From Castanea sativa (taxonomy: Eukaryota; Streptophyta; Magnoliopsida; Fagales; Fagaceae): 64,000 nt of DNA. The stretch is from contig NC_134015.1 of assembly GCF_040712315.1 (NCBI RefSeq), positions 10,188,945 through 10,252,944 of the forward strand, written 5' to 3'. The notes below the pieces were generated by a model that saw only the letters and a list, made by a program, of their open reading frames with translations, was not told where the DNA came from and ran no database searches. Of this stretch, positions 1 through 10,918 are shown piece by piece (positions within the stretch are counted from its first letter, which is position 1; each line of letters begins with the position of its first letter). Made by a program: the position numbers and the translations under genes.

Positions 1-1197
1 TGTTTGTCCATAAAATTTGTCACGGTAAAAGTTGATAATATAGCCCAAGAAATAGTTGGATATCCAAAAAGATTTGGTAGGTGTGTATTCCTTCACAAAG
101 TTTGAAGTCATGATAGGGTATAAGTAGATAACCGTGCGAACTCAACATGTTGTTAGGAGCTTTACGAGTTGTTGATGATGGCATAAGGAATTGGAGTGCT
201 TGGACAACATCAGGCCAGTCACTTGGCTCAATGTTTTCTCAAGACACCAATGGCTCCTCATGCCTATTTAGTGAAGCTCCTAACTGCTCTTTGAGGGGGA
301 CAAGCCTAGTCTCCCTGCTGCATCCAGAATGATGAGCATGAGGAGAGACAGCATGTGGAGGCACCTTGCTCCACATGATATCCCAAGGCCATGGCAGAGG
401 TGGGCCATGGTGGGCAGAGATGGTTTTGGTGATGATGAGCAGCAGCGGGTGGTGCTGACCCTATGTGATAGTGCATGGCATGGTGGCTTGGCTGAAGGTT
501 GCTTTGTGTGTGGGCTTGGTGGCTTGAGTGCAAGGCACTGCTGGGTTGCTGTGATGATCATAGGCTGTGCAAGACATTGGGCTGGTTGGTGCTAGTAGAA
601 TGCATGGACTTGTGTGAGTGGGCTGATGGCAGATACTTGGTGTGCTGCATATGGGCATGCTATGTGGGTTGTGATGGAGATGAGAAGGGCTTGGGCAAGG
701 GCCAAGCTTCTAAAATGTGATGGGATAATTATGTGTGGGCTGCTGGAGCATGGCCAGAGGCCCCATGATGATGTGCTGAGACATGGGCTGGCATGTGCAG
801 AGTGTGCAGCAGCAGTTATTAGTAGTTACCGAATAGTTTCTAACTTGCTGGATGTTCAGACCTACTGTGTAGGGGTTGAAAACGTAAAGACCAGGCCAAG
901 ACAACATTAGTTAAAGATGTCCTAAGTCAAACCACATGTGGCAGTAAGTCCTGGACATGGAGCAATTATTTGGCAGTAACTGCCGTGATAATTATTTTTG
1001 TGTATATAGCCTAGGCTCTTGGGGTTGTTAACAACAAGAGTGTGTATTTTGTACTAGAAAATTTCGTGTATATTTTCTAGGCTTCCTTTGTAATTGAATA
1101 TTGAGTAATAAATGTTGGGGTTGGTGCCTTGTAAATACTATGTGTGTTGTGTGTGTGTGTGTGAATTCCCTTGATAATTTCGTTCTGAGTGTTCCTG

Positions 1198-1198
<1 letters not shown>
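1..1198. other. No gene; possible retrotransposon 3' end
   Basis: No convincing coding region is seen; the short ORFs are unrelated to one another and overlap on both strands. A purine-rich tract near 286-300 (tgaggggga) is followed by about 1 kb with a TATA-like gtgtatatag near 1000 and AATAAA-like signals near 1090-1110. That arrangement resembles a polypurine tract and a 3' LTR, but no second LTR and no clear pol protein are visible, so this is a guess. Confidence 0.25.

Positions 1199-1288
<90 letters not shown>
1199..1288. repeat. (TG)n microsatellite
   Basis: About 45 uninterrupted TG units, preceded at 1141-1163 by a shorter imperfect TG run. The His-Thr and Cys-Val repeat ORFs that cross it are artefacts of the repeat. 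Confidence 0.97.
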
Positions 1289-1289
<1 letters not shown>

Positions 1290-2984
1290 TGTATTGGCTG
1301 AGACTAAGTGAGGGACTTAGTGCCATCACTGGCAGAAAATTTAAAAGGAACATTGACCCTGTGACACATATGTATGCTTGAGAGCGTGTTTTAAGTAACA
1401 GATTGGGACTCACATTGCGCATACTAGGCCTCGGTTCAACTACCCAATGGTGAAGCAAGGGTGGCTGTTTGCTCTTAAGAAAGTCTATGGTCACAAAATT
1501 TTGGTAGGCAAAAGATGATGTTAATAGTGGGTTCAGATAGAAACCAATAAAAACTTGTCAACCTAATTGCTATGAAAAACATTGTGCAACTTTTTGTGTA
1601 TGTATTATTGCTCTTTGCTCTTGCATGCATTGCTTTGCTCATATGGAATATATTTTGTTGGAGCATATTAATATTAATTAATTAAAATGAATAAATATTA
1701 TAACATAAATGTAAAGATGTGAGAGTGACTATAGAAGATGAGGAGTTAATGAAATTGTTTAATCCCACATTGAAAAGGAGAGAGACTATTCTATTCTTTT
1801 TAATTGTAGTGATTAATGGGCTAATATGAATTGACTCAGATATTGGGCTAGATATGTGTGCAATGGGGAGGTGAAGGATGGAGGTTTCTAGTAAGGAATG
1901 GTGTTTTTTTTTTGGTGGAGCTTTAGGCTTGAACGCTTTATGCAAAGGTTCTTCTAGCCATATGACACTTGTTGCCGGTTACAAATTTTAACTAACTATG
2001 GACTTGAATCTCCTTAAAGAGAGCGATTGCCGTGTCTCAATCCAAATAGTATTGTGTAATTTTTTCTTTTTAAATTAATAATATTCAGAAGTATTATTTA
2101 GTTTTTCTTTGTGTTATTTCCATTATTATTGTGTTTGTACCAACATATTTGATTGTAAGTACTGTGCTAAATCAGAGGACTTACCTTGTGTTGGATTTTT
2201 GAATTTGTAATTGTTACGTGGAGGCATTGATTGGTTTTATTAGAGGTTGTGTTGTTACTTGTTAGAGCTTATAGTTCTTAGATGTGTTAGACCTAGATTT
2301 GCTATTAGGGTTGCATATCCTTGGGAAGATTTTGTTTTCTTGTCAAATTCTATTTATTAATGATGATTTATATCTTAGTTGGAAATATATCAATTTCTTT
2401 TTTGACAGAAAAGCGGTAGAAATATATCAATTTCAAATGCATAACTTTTGGAAATGTATGATTTGTAATTCGTAACGTTCACGTGTGTGTACATATATAA
2501 ATATATAACTTTTCAATTTATATTGCAGAGATTTTAGTATGGTAATATCTTTTTATCATATGAAGATATTAGTTATCTTGATGGCAAAGTCTTAGGGAAA
2601 AAAAAAAAAACTTAGAATGGTTTTTGTTTGCTAATAGATTCGAACAGAATAACCAAATTGACTCATTTTGAAAAATTGAATCTAATTTGAAGAAAATTTA
2701 AACCTTAAAGACTAATTTGACAATTGAAGCAAAGATACTTAAATGTAAATTGAAGAAACTTTATAGTTTAGGGGAGAAACTTGGGCTTCAACCTGTCCTG
2801 TTAATTTATTAATAAATTAAACAAGCATAAAATAAGTTTTTTTTTTTTTTTTTTTCTCAAATTGAATCCAAACTGTTTATAGACAATTTCACTCTCAAAT
2901 TGCTTTTGTGTGAGGTTGTTATTGATAATGGAAGCAGTTTACTTTAACTATATTAGAATAATCAAGGTAATATACTCCATGAGT
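1289..2984. other. Intergenic, no gene seen
   Basis: AT-rich DNA without a supported gene. The stretch near 1740-1900 (cccacattgaaaaggagag and its surroundings) looks like text common in degraded plant LTRs, but no element ends could be placed. Confidence 0.5.
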
Positions 2985-3132
2985 AATTCTTAGGTAGTCC
3001 CGGAGCACGGAAAATAGTACTCCCTCCTTTCACATTCATGTGAGGTCCGTTCATTAAATTCATGGTGGGGTCTACTATGAATGTAAGAGGAGAGAGCACC
3101 ATTTCACTATACTCCGGGACTACCTAAGAATT
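2985..3132. mobile_element. Fold-back MITE, family A copy 1
   Basis: A 148-bp palindromic element. The left end aattcttaggtagtcccgga is matched in inverse orientation by tactccgggactacctaag at the right end, and the inner arms also pair (tccctcctttcacattcat against atgaatgtaagaggagaga). It has no coding capacity. A diverged second copy lies at 50169-50320. A clear target duplication was not found. Confidence 0.85.
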
Positions 3133-3855
3133 TTCCTATACTCCATACTAAATAGCTGGAGGTAACCAAATTTACATGCGTGTGCATATATATATAAAAG
3201 CTGATAAATTAAAGTTAAAGGGTAGTATTTATTATTGTTACACTTCTGTGGAGCCATATCAGCGGTCACATCATTCACTTTCCTCCAATTTTTTTTCTCT
3301 ATCTTTTTTAACTTTTTTTCCTTCTTATTAATTTTCTTAACTTATTGTTATACTTTCTTAAACCTTTCTACCTCCCTCTTTCCTTTTCATTTCTCCAATA
3401 TTCCCCATTACTAACCACCTTAATATCATTATTCCTCTATCTCTTTATCTTCCTTTAATTTTGGCTTTTATTATTTTTGTCGTCTTACTATAAATTTCCA
3501 ATTCTCTCTCCCATTTTTTGCATAGTTTTCCCACATACAAAATGTTATTTCTCTCTCTTTCTCTCGATTTTATTTTTTGGTAGATTTTTTATTTTCCATG
3601 CATCTCTACTTTAGGTTGTTGAATTTTTGTATTATTTAGAATTCTACTTTAGATTGATGTGATTTAGTTTTGCGTTTTTAAGTTGTTATATATTTTTTTC
3701 TTCGATCTTATGGATATCATCATATTACATTATAAAGATACTATATAAGAATATAATGTTATTCCATTATATAGCATGACTTGATAATTTAGTGTTTATT
3801 ATTATATCTTTTATTTTCACTCTTTTATTCTCATCTTATTTTTTTATCAATTTTT

Positions 3856-3858
<3 letters not shown>
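3133..3858. other. Intergenic, pyrimidine-rich
   Basis: Strongly T- and C-rich on the plus strand with no ORF of note and no element boundary that I could recognise. Confidence 0.5.

Positions 3859-3904
<46 letters not shown>
3859..3904. repeat. (TC)n microsatellite
   Basis: About 22 uninterrupted TC units. Confidence 0.97.
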
Positions 3905-3906
<2 letters not shown>

Positions 3907-4101
3907 TTTTTTTTTCTTGCAACTCTACTTTAAATTGATGAATCATTGTGTTTTTTTAAAACTCTATTATGGGTTAATAAGTTTTAGTGTTGTATTTTTT
4001 TAGTTTTCCATCACAAGTAGTCTCTCTCCATCTTATAGTTTTGGTTTGATTTTTGTTTGAGTTAATACATAGTTATTTTGGAAGTGAGAACTTGAATTAT
4101 G

Positions 4102-4103
<2 letters not shown>

Positions 4104-4140
<37 letters not shown>
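4104..4140. repeat. (TA)n microsatellite
   Basis: About 18 TA units in AT-rich intergenic DNA. Confidence 0.95.
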
Positions 4141-4142
<2 letters not shown>

Positions 4143-5369
4143 CTATACATTTGAATATGTTTATCAATTATTTGAGTGGTATTACGTGCAAATTTGTTAT
4201 GATTTTTTTATTATAATTATTATAATAATATCCTTTAAGAAAATGAGGAATTTAAATGATTTATTCGAAACTTAAAAAGTTTAATTGTGTTTGTTCGTTT
4301 AGACCCCTTAAACTAGATTTTTTAACCTAATTAGTTAACCAAGTTGATTATTAGATTTATTATTTAGATTTAGGTTAAATAAGCATATATCATATCATGC
4401 ATAACAGCGGAAAAGTAAATAACACCACGATATGATAACCTAGGAAAACCGATGAAATAAACTGTTTCAAGGTAAAGACTTGAAGAGGATTTGACCTAAC
4501 TATCCTTAAGGTAAAGCAAATCTACTATAAGAGAATCGAAATTTTTGCAATTAAATTAACCCTAAATCTATTGCTACCTCTAGTAGTAACTTATTGATAC
4601 GATCACGTGCAAGCTCCAAATCCACAGACTCTTTATCTCTTTGGATTTACTGTAACACAAGCACCCATGCTTGTGACCTTGAGATCGATCTCACTCAAAG
4701 GTTTAGCAACACAAACTCTCTAGTTTGTGACTCCAAGACCACCTTTGAAGGTTTAAATCATTAGCTATTGTTGATCTTGTTGCAGCAATTTCAGATCTAC
4801 CGATTCTAATGGTATGAAAATGATTTCTGGTAGTAACTTTGAAAGAGGAAGGCACAAAATTTTTTAGATCTCACAAGAGCACCTCCAAAGTCTCTCCAAT
4901 GGGTAGTTGGGCTTAATTAAAATTTTGCAGAATCTAATTTTCAGCGATTTTCGATCATTGAGCATTGTCTAATCAAAAAGCTATATCTAGACAAGTTTGT
5001 GCTCACGGTTTGCCAATTGTTCTAAACTTTTAGAACCTAACAAATTGTAAAGAAAAAAAATAGAAAAACATAGCACATTATAATATAGTTTCGAAGAATA
5101 TGGACCACCTCATAAAGAAATAATATCAATTAAACATACAAAATAATAGAATGAAGTATTGGTAAAGATAGAAAGATAAAATAATTTTAAAAATTGTTTA
5201 ATTTTTATTGCGAACAAAATTATCTTTAACAAATTTTAGAAAGCAAATTATACATTATACCATAATTGCAAAATGATTATCTATTCTCATGTATCACATG
5301 GGTCTGCGATTAATTGAAATTAAAAGAAAAAACATAAAAATTACAATTTAGTTAAACAAATGTTTCCAA
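4141..5369. other. Intergenic, probable old repeat remnant
   Basis: No gene. The less AT-rich block 4400-4930 (containing caagcacccatgcttgtgac and gagatcgatctcactcaaag) reads like a remnant of an old retrotransposon, but ends and protein domains are not visible. Confidence 0.35.
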
Positions 5370-6075
5370 GCCTCCAAGTAAAGTATCGCAGCAGACATCT
5401 CTCTTCCGCACAAAAGAGATATGCATTGCAAGCTGAACAGAACATAAAAGTGAGATTTCAGATTTCATATAGGAAAGTAATAAGGAGCAAAGGTAAAGCC
5501 GGATAGTTTGTCGAGCGGCACCAAGAGACTTGTCTAGCAAATTGAAGAAAAAGTAAAAGCGATATATCATTGTTAACAGAGTAATTAAAGAAGAAGATAA
5601 AGCGAAGAAAGAAAGAAAGAAAGAAAAAATGAATGCCAAGTGACGAACTCCCAGTCTCAGACCAACAGAGATACCTCGCCTACACGCAAAGAGACTTTGT
5701 GTTGCTAATTGAAGAAAAAGTAAATGCATAATAGCTCACTTGTCTTGTACTTAATGAAGAACTTAAAGCTAATTATTGCACACTCTTAATACGATGGTCA
5801 CTTCACAAGTATAAGTATTTGTGGGGTATGAGAAGTAAGGGCTGAGATTCAAGTCTTTAGAAGGGAGTTTCATACATATACACTTAGATTAAGTTAGAAT
5901 ATAATTTTTATCTTGTAAATAATAATAATAATAATTAAAAAAAATACTAAAGCTAGGCAAGAACCCCAAATGCCAGGTAAAGAATATTTTGCCCACATAC
6001 TTGATTGCTTGCAATTGAAAAGGAGTGGGGCTCAGTAGTAGGGAAAGCAATAAATATAGAACAGAAAGCATAATA
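5370..6075. repeat. Duplicated upstream block, copy A
   Basis: Non-coding sequence that aligns with 58270-58660. Shared strings include cacgcaaagagactttgt (cacgtaaagagactttgt in copy B), taaatgcataatagctcac, ccaaatgcca and gtggggctcagtag. Copy A lies about 3 kb upstream of the intact LRR gene and copy B about 1 kb upstream of the LRR relic, so both are parts of one segmental duplication. A SINE at 5772-5947 interrupts copy A only. Confidence 0.8.
5772..5947 (+). mobile_element. tRNA-derived SINE, copy 1
   Basis: A 176-bp element with a polymerase III B-box-like gattcaagtctt and an A-rich/(AAT)n tail. It is flanked by the direct repeat taaagcta (5764-5771 and 5948-5955). The duplicated block at 58.5 kb lacks it and keeps a single uninterrupted version of the target, so that site is the empty allele. 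A related copy lies at about 24611-24830. Confidence 0.8.
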
Positions 6076-6636
6076 GATAGTCCAATCCCTATACAATTCA
6101 CCGACGATACAGTCATTTGATGAACCAACATTAATTTTGTTGAAATATTCCCATGTGAAATCTCACATTGGACGCTAAAGACAATATTGAGCTACTAAGA
6201 GCATCTCCAACGGTGTAGCAAAACCCAAAATTCTCTCTATAATAGAGTATCCAAAAAAAGCTCTCCAGTGGATTCTCTAAATCCTGATTTTTTTTGGCTT
6301 ATGAATAGTAGCTCATCAACTCTGATGGGCTACTGTACATTAGTAATTGAATTTTTTTTATTAAAAAATCATACCAACTACTATTATATCAATTCTTTCT
6401 CTCTCTTCTGGATTTCTTTTTTTCTCTCATACTCTCTCTCTCTGTTGCTTCTCACAGAACAAGCAAATATGAAAAAATAGGAAAAAGAACAAGCCGATCT
6501 GACCCAACTTAGTGGTGGGGAGGAGGACGAGGGGCGGTGGGGCGGCAGACGTGGTAGTGTTGCATGGTGAACGCCGGTCTCCACCGGCTTTATCCTTTCA
6601 GCGACCTCGATCTCCATCGGCCTTCTATTTGTGCAG

Positions 6637-6638
<2 letters not shown>

Positions 6639-6710
<72 letters not shown>
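6639..6710. repeat. (CT)n microsatellite
   Basis: About 36 uninterrupted CT units inside the PIF/Harbinger-like element. Confidence 0.97.
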
Positions 6711-6713
<3 letters not shown>

Positions 6714-6866
6714 GTGAAGTAAATGTGAAGTTTCTGGAATGTTCTTGAGGAGAAAAAGAAAATAAAAGAAGGGGGATAGAGATAGGACACTGGACAGTGG
6801 ACACGTGTGTGGAGGCAAATGAAATGAAAGAAAGAAAAATAATATAAAGAATAGAAAATCCTAATT

Positions 6867-7043
6867 GAGAAATTCTACCACAATATTTTCACAATAAATT
6901 TTTAGTAACAGATTGTTATTAGTTAATATTGGCGAGTAAAAAAATAATTTTAATGGTGGGTTCAAATTAGAACTAGTAACAACTTTCCACATAAATTTTG
7001 TTGTGAAAGTATTGCGTAAAATGTTGTGAACGTAATACTTCTC
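6867..7043. mobile_element. MULE-type MITE nested in the PIF-like element
   Basis: The left end gagaaattctaccacaatat and the right end gtgaacgtaatacttctc are inverted. They resemble the outer ends of the large MULE at 34.4-43.5 kb (gagaaatgctacgtc on the left, gtgaacgtaatatttttcgc on the right). This is a small relative of that family. No clean 9-bp target duplication was found. Confidence 0.65.
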
Positions 7044-7402
7044 ATTTAAAAATATAGTTGTTTAAAAAAGAATAAATGATGATAAAAAAAAAAGAATAAA
7101 GAATGAATGAAGAAATAATATTTAAATGAAATGGAGAAAAAGATAGAGAATCTGTTGGAAAGTATATTTGAAAAAGTAGGTAGGTAAAAACTAAATGTCA
7201 CTGTTCATTCTCCAAACAATACAAAAATTTGGTGAATCTGCTAGAGATGCTCTAACATAACATAGTTGGACTATATTCATATAAATTTTAACTTTCGAGT
7301 CAAATGGTACATGTTATATTGCCATTAACCAATCATCATGACCAGATTGTCGTACCAACCAATATCATATTTTATATTCTCAACAACTTGGAATATTAAT
7401 CA

Positions 7403-7718
7403 GGCCAATTTTGCCAAATAGCATACTTTTAAGAAAATTTTAGGAAAAACACATCTGGCCAAACTTATTTAATTATATAGCACTTTTATGAAACTGAAGT
7501 TTGTCAAATTTGAGTTCGAGTTTACCAAACTCGAGTTCCAAGTATTATGTTTGATCAGATTGCCACGCTAGCCCATAATGCTTGGAACTTGAGTTTCACT
7601 TGAAACTCCAGTTTTAATAAACTTGATTTCCAAAAAAGTATTACATAACTAAATAAGTTTGACTGGATGTGTTTCTCCTAATTATTTCCTAAAATTATGC
7701 TATTTGGCAAAAAATGCC
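7403..7718. mobile_element. Fold-back MULE-type MITE
   Basis: A 316-bp palindromic element with long inverted arms (ggccaattttgccaaatagc on the left; gctatttggcaaaaaatgcc on the right). It is flanked by a perfect 9-bp direct repeat, tattaatca, at 7394-7402 and 7719-7727. A 9-bp duplication is typical of Mutator-like elements. It has no coding capacity. Confidence 0.85.
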
Positions 7719-7727
7719 TATTAATCA

Positions 7728-8750
7728 TGATCAATTTGACAAGACTACGTACGAAATTCGGATTGATTGTTTGTCTAGATATTATTGCCTCTTTTTAGTT
7801 TTTTCTTTTCTTTTTTTGAGAAAACATATCATTAAATTTGTTTTTTCATAATTTGATAGTTGAGATAGGATTTAAACCTTGAATGCCACTATTGGATAAA
7901 ACATATAGAAATTGTAATATCTCCTTATTATGAATTTTTATGTCCTCTCACTTGTTATTATACGTGCATCCAATATCATTAAAATATTCTTCTCTAATTC
8001 CTTTCTTCTCTTCTTTATAAATGAAAAAAAAAAAAAAAAAAACCTATGACATAACTATCTCTAATAAAACCATAATTAAACTTGGATTGACTAGATTTGG
8101 GTTCTATCATTAATTACATCATTTAATTAAGCATATCATCTGGTCTTCAATCTGAATTAGTTTTGTGAATTCTAATTTGTTTAACCGATAAAGTCTTTCA
8201 TTGTTGAAAAAGGGATCCAAGATTGAATCTCACCTGAAGTTAATTAATTTGTCTCCAGAACTATTAATAACAATAATCATTGAGAAGAAATCATGGGTTT
8301 CATTTTCTCATGTATCTATCAAAAACAAATATGAAATATGCACTAATTTTTTAAAACTGTCAAGTTTTTTTTTTCTTTTCTTTTACTTTAACAGTCTAAA
8401 TTATAGATCTACCTAATTTTGTAGATCTTTTTCTTTAAATAGTTTTGTGTTATAGCCTTTTTACAAATGAGGTATACAGTAATTTTTTATCATCTATATC
8501 TTTCAAAAACCGTATCATTTCAGTTCTATAAATTTTTTATGGAGAAAATTCATAAAAATTTGAAGTTTTTTTTATCTTTGTTTCAAATTTTTTTAACCCC
8601 TTTCTCATAGTATATTTCCTTAAGTGAATTCTTTCAATTATCCAAAGACAACAGTTTAAATGAAACACTTTTTACTGAAACTCTATTTATTATATAATCT
8701 TGCATAAGGACTCAGCTCAATATGTGTTAAATAGTCATACAAAACAAGTT
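7728..8750. other. Upstream region of the LRR gene
   Basis: AT-rich DNA with T-tracts and no gene or element that I could delimit. The promoter of the LRR gene must lie here or in the repeats just downstream; no TATA box could be assigned with confidence. Confidence 0.4.
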
Positions 8751-8846
8751 GCTTGGCCACACTTTTCCTTCTCACCCTTGCAATTTGCAAAACATTTTGC
8801 TTGGCCACACTTTTCCTTCTCACCCTTGCAATTTACAAAACATTCA
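8751..8846 (+). repeat. Two 48-bp direct repeats before the LRR start codon
   Basis: Two nearly identical 48-bp units, the second starting at 8799, each beginning gcttggccacacttttcctt. Because 48 is a multiple of 3 and no stop occurs, an upstream ATG at 8753 reads through both units into the LRR gene, giving a 37-residue N-terminal extension. These units are probably 5' UTR. Confidence 0.85.
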
Positions 8847-8863
8847 TCTCCATCAGTCCAACC

Positions 8864-10918
8864 ATGTCTTCCTCTGACAATAAACAAACAAATCCTGGCG
8901 AAACCTTGTCCTTTACAAAAATTGTTCAAACCATAGACAATTTGATTGAACATCACCCCATCCTCAAATCAAAGCCTTCTCTTGAACATCACCCCATCTT
9001 CGAATCAAAGCCCTCTCTTGAACATCACCCCATCTTCAAATCAAAGCCCTCTCTTGAAACTACAACCGCCGCCACCAGTGGCAATAGCAGTCCACTGGTG
9101 GAGATCAAATCGGAGGGAAAGGGCAGTAGCGAGGGAGGAAAAGAAGATAGCAAGATTGACTCTGAACTACTTAAGAAGATACAGAACAATCTCGATCAAA
9201 TTAAAGATTCCTTCATTCAACTTAATAAGTTTGGAGAATGCGAGCTTGCTAAACAACTAAAAACTTGTCTAAGCGACCTTGACGACTCACTTAAGCCTGA
9301 AGAAAAGAAAACAACTGGTAATGCTAATGCTCCATCATTCAGCGAAATCAACAGGGAACTTATGAAGTTAAAGTACCAGATTCCATCACTCCGCAAAATG
9401 TCCAGGACAAGTTCAAGGGCTCAATCACAGGCAAGCAGCGGTTCTAATGTGGGCGGTTCAGTCCAGGTGTTGCCTAAGCTACACAAGAGTGAAGAATTCA
9501 AAGTTAGCTCATTTTATAAAGAAATTGAAGAAATTTTTGATGGCCTTGATGAAAATAAGAATAAATTTTTGTCATGCTTTGCTGTGCTCACCGAACATGC
9601 AGTGGTGAAGAGGACGCTTTTGACTTATTTGGGGCTCGGACAGGGCATTTTAAGTGAATCAGATTCAACGCCTGAGCAAATTGTCGACAAAATTCTTGGT
9701 GAATTTAAAGATAAGGGCTTAATCGAGCCTGCTACGAAAAAGCAAAAATATGAAGTTAGAAGCTACAAAATGGATCCTCTTGTGCGTTCTGCTGTGATTA
9801 GAATTTATCAGGAAAAAAAGATGTTTGAATTTGATTCTGATGGGAACGTAATAGAGAATTGCGCACAGGCTACAGCATTTTTGGTAAAAGGCAACAAAAA
9901 ACCCTCAGAGAAAAGTCGTACACAAGAAAAGCTTGTTACCTTGTTCAATCTTAATGACCCTTCCCCTGATGTCAAGCTGAATAGTTTAGCGAAAGATGTG
10001 GACTGGTTATCGAAGATGAAAAAAGTCGAAGTTCTTTATCTTGGAAGATGGCAGAAATCTGCTGGTTATCACATTGAGGCGAAGAGCACTGAATTCTTAA
10101 AAGAATTGACTACCATGGAAGAATTAAAGTTCCTTAGCCTTCAAGGGATCTCTAGAATTAATAAGCTTCCAAGTTCCATAGGCATGCTAAAAAAATTGGT
10201 GGTCTTAGATCTCAAGGATTGTAACAATCTGGAGGAACTTCCAGAGGAGATAAGCAAGCTCAAGAAGCTGAGGTACTTGGATATTTCCCACTGTTATGTT
10301 ATAGGTAACATGCCTAAGAAGCTATCCTCACTCTCACAACTCCAAGTCCTTAAGGGGTTTGTCATTGGTGATCCACAAAGTAAAATCTTGGGTACTTTGG
10401 AAGACTTGAAGGGATTGAAGAAGCTGAAGAAACTGACCATCATTGCAACTAGAAAGGACTTCCCTACACCAGAAGATCTAGACGCTTTTCTAGAGCTTGA
10501 AGCACTTCAAAAGCTAACGATAGCTTGGAGTGTACAGCCAAAAACTGCAGAATACCCAGAAAAAGGACGCGAATCATCAAAGCATGGAAAAGCAACAGCA
10601 TTATCAGTATTGAAACTGGATAAGTTGGAGAAACTGGATCTTCAGTGTTTCCCCTATTCTACACCGACGTGGCTGAGACCTGGTGATTTGCCAAAGCTAG
10701 AGAAACTCTACATAAGAGGAGGCAACTTCACAACTTTGGAGAAAGTCAAGTGGAAAGTGAAGGCTTTACGTTTGAAGTACTTGAGTGGAATGAAGACGAA
10801 TTGGAGAGAACTAAAAGAATTATTCCCAGATTTGGCTTACTTGGAGAGAGTTAAATGCCCGGGGATCACACTCTGCCCTTGCGACGAGAATGGAGTTTGG
10901 CAAAATCTGAAAACATAA
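8864..10918 (+). CDS. NLR-derived LRR protein without a nucleotide-binding core
   Basis: Single exon, 684 residues. The start at 8864 (accATGt) is preferred over the in-frame ATG at 8753, which lies in a direct repeat. Residues 29-64 are three 12-residue tandem repeats beginning EHHPI, followed by a Ser/Lys/Glu-rich stretch. Residues about 225-310 resemble the winged-helix part of plant CC-NB-LRR proteins: KFLSCFAVL, then YKMDPLVRSAVI where NLRs have the MHD motif, here MDP. There is no P-loop, kinase-2 or GLPLA motif. Leucine-rich repeats run from about 384 to the end, including LPSSIGMLKKLVVLDLKDC. It resembles annotated 'disease resistance RPP13-like protein 4' sequences, which belong to the ZAR1 branch. 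A role in immune recognition or as an NLR partner is inference. The ORF is intact. A decayed duplicate lies at 59.8-60.2 kb. Confidence 0.85.
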   Translation: MSSSDNKQTNPGETLSFTKIVQTIDNLIEHHPILKSKPSLEHHPIFESKPSLEHHPIFKSKPSLETTTAATSGNSSPLVEIKSEGKGSSEGGKEDSKIDSELLKKIQNNLDQIKDSFIQLNKFGECELAKQLKTCLSDLDDSLKPEEKKTTGNANAPSFSEINRELMKLKYQIPSLRKMSRTSSRAQSQASSGSNVGGSVQVLPKLHKSEEFKVSSFYKEIEEIFDGLDENKNKFLSCFAVLTEHAVVKRTLLTYLGLGQGILSESDSTPEQIVDKILGEFKDKGLIEPATKKQKYEVRSYKMDPLVRSAVIRIYQEKKMFEFDSDGNVIENCAQATAFLVKGNKKPSEKSRTQEKLVTLFNLNDPSPDVKLNSLAKDVDWLSKMKKVEVLYLGRWQKSAGYHIEAKSTEFLKELTTMEELKFLSLQGISRINKLPSSIGMLKKLVVLDLKDCNNLEELPEEISKLKKLRYLDISHCYVIGNMPKKLSSLSQLQVLKGFVIGDPQSKILGTLEDLKGLKKLKKLTIIATRKDFPTPEDLDAFLELEALQKLTIAWSVQPKTAEYPEKGRESSKHGKATALSVLKLDKLEKLDLQCFPYSTPTWLRPGDLPKLEKLYIRGGNFTTLEKVKWKVKALRLKYLSGMKTNWRELKELFPDLAYLERVKCPGITLCPCDENGVWQNLKT
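8948..9055 (+). repeat. 36-bp in-frame tandem repeat (x3)
   Basis: Three tandem 36-bp units starting at 8948, 8984 and 9020, each encoding 12 residues (EHHPILKSKPSL and two close variants). Unit number probably varies between alleles; this is inference from the near-identity of the units. Confidence 0.9.

Larger units (their letters stand above)
6199..7252. mobile_element. PIF/Harbinger-like non-autonomous element
   Basis: The left end gagcatctccaac and the right end gagatgctc are inverted, and both sides are flanked by the trinucleotide TAA (6196-6198 and 7253-7255), the usual PIF/Harbinger target duplication. The 1,054-bp element encodes no visible transposase. It holds a long CT microsatellite and a nested MULE-type MITE. 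The Arg-Glu repeat ORFs inside are products of the microsatellite. Confidence 0.75.

Noticed and set aside
1138..1494. Minus-strand ORF of 118 codons rich in His-Thr repeats
   Set aside because: Produced by the TG microsatellite; the parts outside it have no coding character.
6384..6818. Minus-strand ORF of 144 codons with Arg-Glu repeats
   Set aside because: Spans the CT microsatellite in a non-autonomous transposon; no family resemblance.
8753..8863. Upstream ATG as the true start of the LRR gene
   Set aside because: Lies in a 48-bp direct repeat and adds unrelated hydrophobic sequence; the ATG at 8864 has the better context. Kept as a finding because it cannot be excluded.
8735..8956. 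Minus-strand ORF opposite the LRR gene start
   Set aside because: Mirror image of the direct repeats and the coding strand; no independent support.
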